Part shown: piece by piece, positions 53,075-61,614 of the stretch
Position numbering within the stretch: position 1 is the first letter of the stretch
Layout: each line of letters begins with the position of its first letter
DNA from: Megalopta genalis
Taxonomy: Eukaryota > Arthropoda > Insecta > Hymenoptera > Halictidae
Direction: 5' to 3'
Assembly: GCF_051020955.1 (NCBI RefSeq)
Contig: NW_027476718.1
Coordinates: 87,873 to 151,872, forward strand
DNA length: 64,000 nucleotides
Program-made: the position numbers and the translations under genes
The notes under the pieces: model-generated
Databases searched by the model: none
Told to the model about the DNA's origin: nothing
The model's input: the letters and a program-made list of their open reading frames with translations, nothing else

Positions 53075-53841
53075 TCTAACTCGTTTATTTCGCATGCTGT
53101 TGAAGCTAAATCATGTATATCACAAGTATAAGAAGCTAAACCATTTGTTTCGCATTTATTCGAAGCTAAGCCTTCTACTTCGCATTGATTTGAGGCTAAA
53201 TCATGTGTTTCGCTTGGTTTTGAAAATAACTCGTTTTTTTTCGCATGCTGTTAAAGCTAAATCATGTATATCACAAGTATTTGAAGCTATATCATACGTT
53301 TCGCATGGATTCCAAGACAACCCTTCTAATTCGCATTGATTTGAAGCTAAATCATGTGTTTCGCATGGATTTGAAGCTAACTCGTTTGTTTCGCATGCTG
53401 TTGAAGCTAAATCATGTAGATCACAAGTATTTGAAACTAAACCATTTGTTACGCATGGATTCGAAGATCAGCCTTCTACTTAGCATTGATTTGATGCTAA
53501 ATCATGTGTTTCGCATGGATTTGAATCTAACTCGTTTGTTTCGCATGCTGTTGAAGCTAAATCATGTATATCACAAGTATTTGAAGCTAAACCATTTGCT
53601 TCGCATGGATTCGAAGATCAGCCTTCTACTTCGCATTGATTTGAAGCTAAATCATGTGTTTCGCATGGATTTGAATCTAACTCGTTTGTTTCGCATGCTG
53701 TTGAAGCTAAATCATGTATATCACAAGTATTTGAAGCTAAACCATTTGCTTCGCATGGATTCGAAGATCAGCCTTCTACTTCGCATTGATTTGAAGCTAA
53801 ATCATGTGTTTCGCATGGATTTGAAGCTAACTCGTTTGCAT
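52792..53841. repeat. 1,050-bp tandem unit, copy 1
   Basis: This unit is 35 monomers (seven pentamers). It contains a run of eight T at about 53,233 where related copies have seven (for example about 31,247), and one 1-nt-deleted C monomer at about 52,966. Translations of the three copies are identical wherever they overlap. Confidence 0.92.
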
Positions 53842-54891
53842 CGCATGCTGTTGAAGCTAAATCATGTATATCACAAGTATAAGAAGCTATATCATACGTT
53901 TCGCATGGATTCCAAGATAACCCTTCTAATTCGCATTGATTTGAATCTAAATCATGTGTTTCGCATGGATTTGAAGCTAACTCGTTTATTTCGCATGCTG
54001 TTGAAGCTAAATCATGTAATCACAAGTATTTGCAGCTAAACCATTTGTTACGCATTTATTCGAAGATCAGCCTTCTACTTCGCATTGATTTGAAGCTAAA
54101 TCATGTGTTTCGCATGGATTTGAATCTAACTCGTTTATTTCGCATGCTGTTGAAGCTAAATCATGTATATCACAAGTATAAGAAGCTAAACCATTTGTTT
54201 CGCATTTATTCGAAGCTAAGCCTTCTACTTCGCATTGATTTGAGGCTAAATCATGTGTTTCGCTTGGTTTTGAAAATAACTCGTTTTTTTTCGCATGCTG
54301 TTAAAGCTAAATCATGTATATCACAAGTATTTGAAGCTATATCATACGTTTCGCATGGATTCCAAGACAACCCTTCTAATTCGCATTGATTTGAAGCTAA
54401 ATCATGTGTTTCGCATGGATTTGAAGCTAACTCGTTTGTTTCGCATGCTGTTGAAGCTAAATCATGTAGATCACAAGTATTTGAAACTAAACCATTTGTT
54501 ACGCATGGATTCGAAGATCAGCCTTCTACTTAGCATTGATTTGATGCTAAATCATGTGTTTCGCATGGATTTGAATCTAACTCGTTTGTTTCGCATGCTG
54601 TTGAAGCTAAATCATGTATATCACAAGTATTTGAAGCTAAACCATTTGCTTCGCATGGATTCGAAGATCAGCCTTCTACTTCGCATTGATTTGAAGCTAA
54701 ATCATGTGTTTCGCATGGATTTGAATCTAACTCGTTTGTTTCGCATGCTGTTGAAGCTAAATCATGTATATCACAAGTATTTGAAGCTAAACCATTTGCT
54801 TCGCATGGATTCGAAGATCAGCCTTCTACTTCGCATTGATTTGAAGCTAAATCATGTGTTTCGCATGGATTTGAAGCTAACTCGTTTGCAT
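53842..54891. repeat. 1,050-bp tandem unit, copy 2
   Basis: This is exactly 1,050 bp after copy 1 with the same eight-T run and the same 1-nt deletion (about 54,016). I noticed no difference from copy 1 on reading. Confidence 0.92.
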
Positions 54892-55637
54892 CGCATGCTG
54901 TTGAAGCTAAATCATGTATATCACAAGTATAAGAAGCTATATCATACGTTTCGCATGGATTCCAAGATAACCCTTCTAATTCGCATTGATTTGAATCTAA
55001 ATCATGTGTTTCGCATGGATTTGAAGCTAACTCGTTTATTTCGCATGCTGTTGAAGCTAAATCATGTAATCACAAGTATTTGCAGCTAAACCATTTGTTA
55101 CGCATTTATTCGAAGATCAGCCTTCTACTTCGCATTGATTTGAAGCTAAATCATGTGTTTCGCATGGATTTGAATCTAACTCGTTTATTTCGCATGCTGT
55201 TGAAGCTAAATCATGTATATCACAAGTATAAGAAGCTAAACCATTTGTTTCGCATTTATTCGAAGCTAAGCCTTCTACTTCGCATTGATTTGAGGCTAAA
55301 TCATGTGTTTCGCTTGGTTTTGAAAATAACTCGTTTTTTTTCGCATGCTGTTAAAGCTAAATCATGTATATCACAAGTATTTGAAGCTATATCATACGTT
55401 TCGCATGGATTCCAAGACAACCCTTCTAATTCGCATTGATTTGAAGCTAAATCATGTGTTTCGCATGGATTTGAAGCTAACTCGTTTGTTTCGCATGCTG
55501 TTGAAGCTAAATCATGTAGATCACAAGTATTTGAAACTAAACCATTTGTTACGCATGGATTCGAAGATCAGCCTTCTACTTAGCATTGATTTGATGCTAA
55601 ATCATGTGTTTCGCATGGATTTGAATCTAACTCGTTT
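54892..55637. repeat. 1,050-bp tandem unit, truncated copy 3
   Basis: This matches copy 2 for 746 bp and departs at 55,638 (CGTTTATTTCGC instead of CGTTTGTTTCGC). It then moves to the lineage that leads to 55,830 onward. Confidence 0.9.
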
Positions 55638-56108
55638 ATTTCGCATGCTGTTGAAGCTAAATCATGTATATCACAAGTATAAGAAGCTATATCATACGTT
55701 TCGCATGGATTCCAAGATAACCCTTCTAATTCGCATTGATTTGAATCTAAATCATGTGTTTCGCATGGATTTGAAGCTAACTCGTTTATTTCGCATGCTG
55801 TTGAAGCTAAATCATGTAATCACAAGTATTTGCAGCTAAACCATTTGTTACGCATTTATTCGAAGATCAGCCTTCTACTTCGCATTGATTTGAAGCTAAA
55901 TCATGTGTTTCGCATGGATTTGAATCTAACTCGTTTATTTCGCATTCCGTTGAAGCTAAATCATGTATATCACAAGTATAAGAAGCTAATCCGTTTGTTT
56001 CGCATGGATTCGAAGATAAGCCTCCTACTTCGCATTCATTTGAAGCTAAATCATGTGTTTCGCATGGATTTGAAGCTAACTCGTTTGTTTCGCATGCAGT
56101 TGTAGCTA
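55638..56108. repeat. Satellite linker
   Basis: This consists only of satellite monomers following the lineage of about 51,140-51,610. It includes another 1-nt-deleted C monomer at about 55,816. Confidence 0.82.
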
Positions 56109-57457
56109 AATCATGTATATCACAAGTATTTGAAGCTAAACCATTTGTTTCGCATGGATTCGAAGATAAGCCTTCTACTTCGCATTGATTTTAATCTAAA
56201 TCATGTCTTTCGCATGGATTTAAAGCTAACTCGTTTTTTTCGCATGCAGTTGAAGCAGAATCATGTATATCACAAGTATTTGAAGCTAAACCATTTGTTT
56301 CGCATGGAATCGAAGATAAGCCTTCTACTTCGCATTGATTTTAATCTAAATCATGTGTTTCGCATGGATTTAAAGCTAACTCGTTTGTTTCGCGTGCAGT
56401 TGAAGCTGAATCATGTATATCACAAGTATTTGAAGCTAAACTATTCGTTTCGCATGGATTCGAAGATAAGTCTTCCACTTCGCATTGATTTGATGCTAAA
56501 TCATGTGTTTCGCAAGGATTTGAAGCTAACTCGTTTGTTTCGCATGCTGTTGAAGCTAACTCAAGTGTATCAAAAGTATTTGAAGTTAAACCATTTGCTT
56601 TGCATGGATTCGAAGATCAGCCTTCTACTTCGCATTGATTTGAAGCTAAATCATGTGTTCCGCATGGATTTTAAGCTAACTCGTTTGTATCGCATGCAGT
56701 TGAAGCTAAATCATGTATATCACAAGTATTTGAAGCTAAACCATTTGATTCCTATGGTTTTGAAGCTAAGCTTTCTACTTCGCATAGATTTGAAGATAAA
56801 TCATGTGTTTCGCTAGGATTTGAATATAAATCATTTGTTTCGCATGCTGTTGAAGCTAAATCATGTATATCACAAGTATTTGAAGCTATATCATACGTTT
56901 CGCATGGATTCCAAGATAACCCTTCTAATTCGCATAGATTTGAAGATAAATCATGTGTTTCGCATGGATTTGAAGCTAACTCGTTTGTTTCGCATGCTGT
57001 TGAAGCTAAATCATGTATATCACAAGTATTTGCAGCTAAACTATTTGTTACGCATGGATTCGAAGATCAGCCTTCTACTTCGCATTGATTTGATGCTGAA
57101 TCATGTGTTGCGAATGGATTTGAAGCTAACTCGTTTGTTTCGCATGCTGTTGAAGCTAAATCATGTATATCACAAGTATTTGAAGCTAAACCATTTGTAT
57201 CGCATGGGATCGAAGATAAGCCTCCTACTTCGCATTGATTTGAAGCTAAATCATGTGTTTCGCATGGATTTTAAGCTAACTCGTCTTTTCGCATGCTGTT
57301 GAAGCTAAATCATGTATATCACAAGTATTTGTAGCTATATCATACGTTTCGCATGGATTCCAAGACAACCCTTCTAATTCGCATTGATTTGATGCTAAAT
57401 CATGTGTTTCGCATGGATTTAAAGCTAACTCGTTTGTTTCGCATGCAGTTGAAGCTG
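56109..57457. repeat. 1,349-bp tandem duplication, copy 1
   Basis: This unit is 45 monomers minus one base. The missing base lies in ACTCGTCTTTTCGCATG at about 57,283. Small differences from copy 2 include GGAATCG at about 56,307 against GGATTCG. Confidence 0.9.
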
Positions 57458-58806
57458 AATCATGTATATCACAAGTATTTGAAGCTAAACCATTTGTTTC
57501 GCATGGATTCGAAGATAAGCCTTCTACTTCGCATTGATTTTAATCTAAATCATGTCTTTCGCATGGATTTAAAGCTAACTCGTTTTTTTCGCATGCAGTT
57601 GAAGCAGAATCATGTATATCACAAGTATTTGAAGCTAAACCATTTGTTTCGCATGGATTCGAAGATAAGCCTTCTACTTCGCATTGATTTTAATCTAAAT
57701 CATGTGTTTCGCATGGATTTAAAGCTAACTCGTTTGTTTCGCGTGCAGTTGAAGCTGAATCATGTATATCACAAGTATTTGAAGCTAAACTATTCGTTTC
57801 GCATGGATTCGAAGATAAGTCTTCCACTTCGCATTGATTTGATGCTAAATCATGTGTTTCGCAAGGATTTGAAGCTAACTCGTTTGTTTCGCATGCTGTT
57901 GAAGCTAACTCAAGTGTATCAAAAGTATTTGAAGCTAAACCATTTGCTTTGCATGGATTCGAAGATCAGCCTTCTACTTCGCATTGATTTGAAGCTAAAT
58001 CATGTGTTCCGCATGGATTTTAAGCTAACTCGTTTGTATCGCATGCAGTTGAAGCTAAATCATGTATATCACAAGTATTTGAAGCTAAACCATTTGATTC
58101 CTATGGTTTTGAAGCTAAGCTTTCTACTTCGCATAGATTTGAAGATAAATCATGTGTTTCGCTAGGATTTGAATATAAATCATTTGTTTCGCATGCTGTT
58201 GAAGCTAAATCATGTATATCACAAGTATTTGAAGCTATATCATACGTTTCGCATGGATTCCAAGATAACCCTTCTAATTCGCATAGATTTGAAGATAAAT
58301 CATGTGTTTCGCATGGATTTGAAGCTAACTCGTTTGTTTCGCATGCTGTTGAAGCTAAATCATGTATATCACAAGTATTTGCAGCTAAACTATTTGTTAC
58401 GCATGGATTCGAAGATCAGCCTTCTACTTCGCATTGATTTGATGCTGAATCATGTGTTGCGAATGGATTTGAAGCTAACTCGTTTGTTTCGCATGCTGTT
58501 GAAGCTAAATCATGTATATCACAAGTATTTGAAGCTAAACCATTTGTATCGCATGGGATCGAAGATAAGCCTCCTACTTCGCATTGATTTGAAGCTAAAT
58601 CATGTGTTTCGCATGGATTTTAAGCTAACTCGTCTTTTCGCATGCTGTTGAAGCTAAATCATGTATATCACAAGTATTTGTAGCTATATCATACGTTTCG
58701 CATGGATTCCAAGACAACCCTTCTAATTCGCATTGATTTGATGCTAAATCATGTGTTTCGCATGGATTTAAAGCTAACTCGTTTGTTTCGCATGCAGTTG
58801 AAGCTG
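57458..58806. repeat. 1,349-bp tandem duplication, copy 2
   Basis: This is the second copy. Identity to copy 1 extends to 58,839, where the sequence changes to ATTCCTTTCGCGTGG. It has the same 1-nt deletion in its B monomer at about 58,632. Its right part is also included in the 3,449-bp duplication. Confidence 0.9.
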
Positions 58807-61098
58807 AATCATGTATATCACAAGTATTTGAAGCTAAACTATTCCTTTCGCGTGGATTCGAAGATAAGTCTTCCACTTCGCATTGATTTGATGCTAAATC
58901 ATGTGTTTCGCAAGGATTTGAAGCTAACTCGTTTGTTTCGCATGCAGTTGAAGCTAAATCATGTATATCACAAGTATTTGAAGCTAAACCATTTGCTTCG
59001 CATGGATTCGAAGATCAGCCTTCTACTTCGCATTGATTTGATGCTAAATCATGTGTTTCGCATGGATTTGAAGCTAACTCGTCTGTTTCGCATGCTGTTG
59101 AAGCTAAATCATGTATATCACAAGTATTTGAAGCTATATCATACGTTTCGCATGCATTCCAAGATAACCCTTCTAATTCGCATTGATTTGAAGATAAATC
59201 ATGTGTTTCGCTTGGATTTTAAGCTAACTCGTTTGTATCGCATGCAGTTGAAGCTAAATCATGTATAACACAAGTATTTGAAGCTAAACCATTTGTTTCG
59301 CATGGATTCGACGATAAGCCTTCTACTTCGCATTGATTTTAATCTAAATCATGTGTTTCGCATGGATTTGAATCTAACTCGTTTGTTTCGGATGCTGTTG
59401 AAGCTAAATCATGTATATCACAAGTATTTGAAGCTATATCATTTGTTTCGCATGAATTCGACGATAACCCTTCTAATTCGCATTGATTTGATGCTAAATC
59501 ATGTGTTCCGCATGGATTTTAAGCTAACTCGTTTGTTTCGCATGCAGTTGAAGCTAAATCATGTATATCACAAGTATTTGAAGCTAAACCATTTGCTTCG
59601 CATGGATTCGAAGATCAGCTTTCTACTTCGCATTGATTTGATGCTAAATCATGTGTTTCGCATGGATTTGAAGCTAACTCGTCTGTTTCGCATGCTGTTG
59701 AAGCTAAATCATGTATACCACAAGTATTTGAAGCTATATCATACGTTTCGCATGCATTCCAAGATAACCCTTCTAATTCGCATTGATTTGAAGATAAATC
59801 ATGTGTTTCGCTTGGATTTGAAGCTAACTCGTTTGTTTCGCATGCTGTTGAAGCTAAATCAAGTGTATCAAAAGTATTTGAAGCTAAACCATTTGCTTCG
59901 CATGGATTCGACGATAAGCCTTCTACTTCGCATTGATTTTAATCTAAATCATGTGTTTCGCATGGATTTGAATCTAACTCGTTTGTTTCGGATGCTGTTG
60001 AAGCTAAATCATGTATATCACAAGTATTTGAAGCTATATCATTTGTTTCGCATGAATTCGACGATAACCCTTCTAATTCGCATTGATTTGATGCTAAATC
60101 ATGTGTTCCGCATGGATTTTAAGCTAACTCGTTTGTTTCGCATGCAGTTGAAGCTAAATCATGTATATCACAAGTATTTGAAGCTAAACCATTTGCTTCG
60201 CATGGATTCGAAGATCAGCTTTCTACTTCGCATTGATTTGATGCTAAATCATGTGTTTCGCATGGATTTGAAGCTAACTCGTCTGTTTCGCATGCTGTTG
60301 AAGCTAAATCATGTATACCACAAGTATTTGAAGCTATATCATACGTTTCGCATGCATTCCAAGATAACCCTTCTAATTCGCATTGATTTGAAGATAAATC
60401 ATGTGTTTCGCTTGGATTTGAAGCTAACTCGTTTGTTTCGCATGCTGTTGAAGCTAAATCAAGTGTATCAAAAGTATTTGAAGCTAAACCATTTGCTTCG
60501 CATGGATTCGAAGATCAGCCTTCTACTTCGCATTGATTTGAAGCTAAATCATGTGTTCCGCATGGATTTTAAGCTAACTCGTTTGTATCGCATGCAGTTG
60601 AAGCTAAATCATGTATATCACAAGTATTTGAAGCTAAACCATTTGTTTCGCATGGATTCGAAGATAAGCCTTCTACTTCGCATTGATTTTAATCTAAATC
60701 ATGTGTTTCGCATGGATTTGAAGCTAACTCGTTTGTTTCGCATGCTGTTGGAGCTAAATCATGTATATCACAAGTATTTGAAGCTATATCATACGTTTCG
60801 CATGGATTCCAAGATAACCCTTCTAATTCGCATTGATTTGAATCTAAATCATGTGTTTCGCATGGATTTGAAGCTAACTCGTTTGTTTCGCATGCTGTTG
60901 AAGCTAAATCATGTATATCACAAGTATTTGCAGCTAAACCATTTGTTACGCATGGATTCGAAGATCAGCCTTCTTCTTCGCATTGATTTGATGCTAAATC
61001 ATGTGTTTCGAATGGATTTGAAGCTAACTCGTTTGTTTCGCATGCTGTTGAAGCTAAATCATGTATATCACAAGTATTTGCAGCTAAACCATTTGTTA
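57650..61098. repeat. 3,449-bp tandem duplication, copy 1
   Basis: This unit is 115 monomers minus the single base already lost in the 1,349-bp unit, so it arose after that event. It overlaps 57,458-58,806 because the earlier unit was engulfed by the later one. Confidence 0.9.
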
Positions 61099-61614
61099 CG
61101 CATGGATTCGAAGATAAGCCTTCTACTTCGCATTGATTTTAATCTAAATCATGTGTTTCGCATGGATTTAAAGCTAACTCGTTTGTTTCGCGTGCAGTTG
61201 AAGCTGAATCATGTATATCACAAGTATTTGAAGCTAAACTATTCGTTTCGCATGGATTCGAAGATAAGTCTTCCACTTCGCATTGATTTGATGCTAAATC
61301 ATGTGTTTCGCAAGGATTTGAAGCTAACTCGTTTGTTTCGCATGCTGTTGAAGCTAACTCAAGTGTATCAAAAGTATTTGAAGCTAAACCATTTGCTTTG
61401 CATGGATTCGAAGATCAGCCTTCTACTTCGCATTGATTTGAAGCTAAATCATGTGTTCCGCATGGATTTTAAGCTAACTCGTTTGTATCGCATGCAGTTG
61501 AAGCTAAATCATGTATATCACAAGTATTTGAAGCTAAACCATTTGATTCCTATGGTTTTGAAGCTAAGCTTTCTACTTCGCATAGATTTGAAGATAAATC
61601 ATGTGTTTCGCTAG
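59278..61614 (+). other. Longest open frame (778 codons), probably not a gene
   Basis: This is the longest open frame in the window. It begins at a TTG just after an in-frame TAA made by the variant GTATAACAC, and ends at TAG in CGCTAGG. The translation is a decapeptide repeat, for example LKLNHVFRMD and LKLNHVYHKY: basic and hydrophobic, with no signal peptide, domain or unique N- or C-terminus. It is open because the monomer length is divisible by three. The same frame is closed elsewhere by amplified variants (GTATAACAC) and by 1-nt indels. I do not recognise any family. I judge it a by-product of the repeat rather than a protein-coding gene. Confidence 0.85.
59297..60496. repeat. 600-bp unit, two tandem copies
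   Basis: The two 20-monomer copies are 59,297-59,896 and 59,897-60,496. They are marked by GGATTCGACGATAAGCC and CATGAATTCGACGATAACC. The pair was copied again within the 3,449-bp duplication. Confidence 0.9.

Noticed and set aside
29647..61614. Giant repetitive protein genes in the long forward frames
   Set aside because: The frames begin and end at random repeat variants, often at TTG, and are broken by amplified stops and indels. They lack unique ends, signal peptides or domains. Both strands are open for the trivial reason that 30 is divisible by three.
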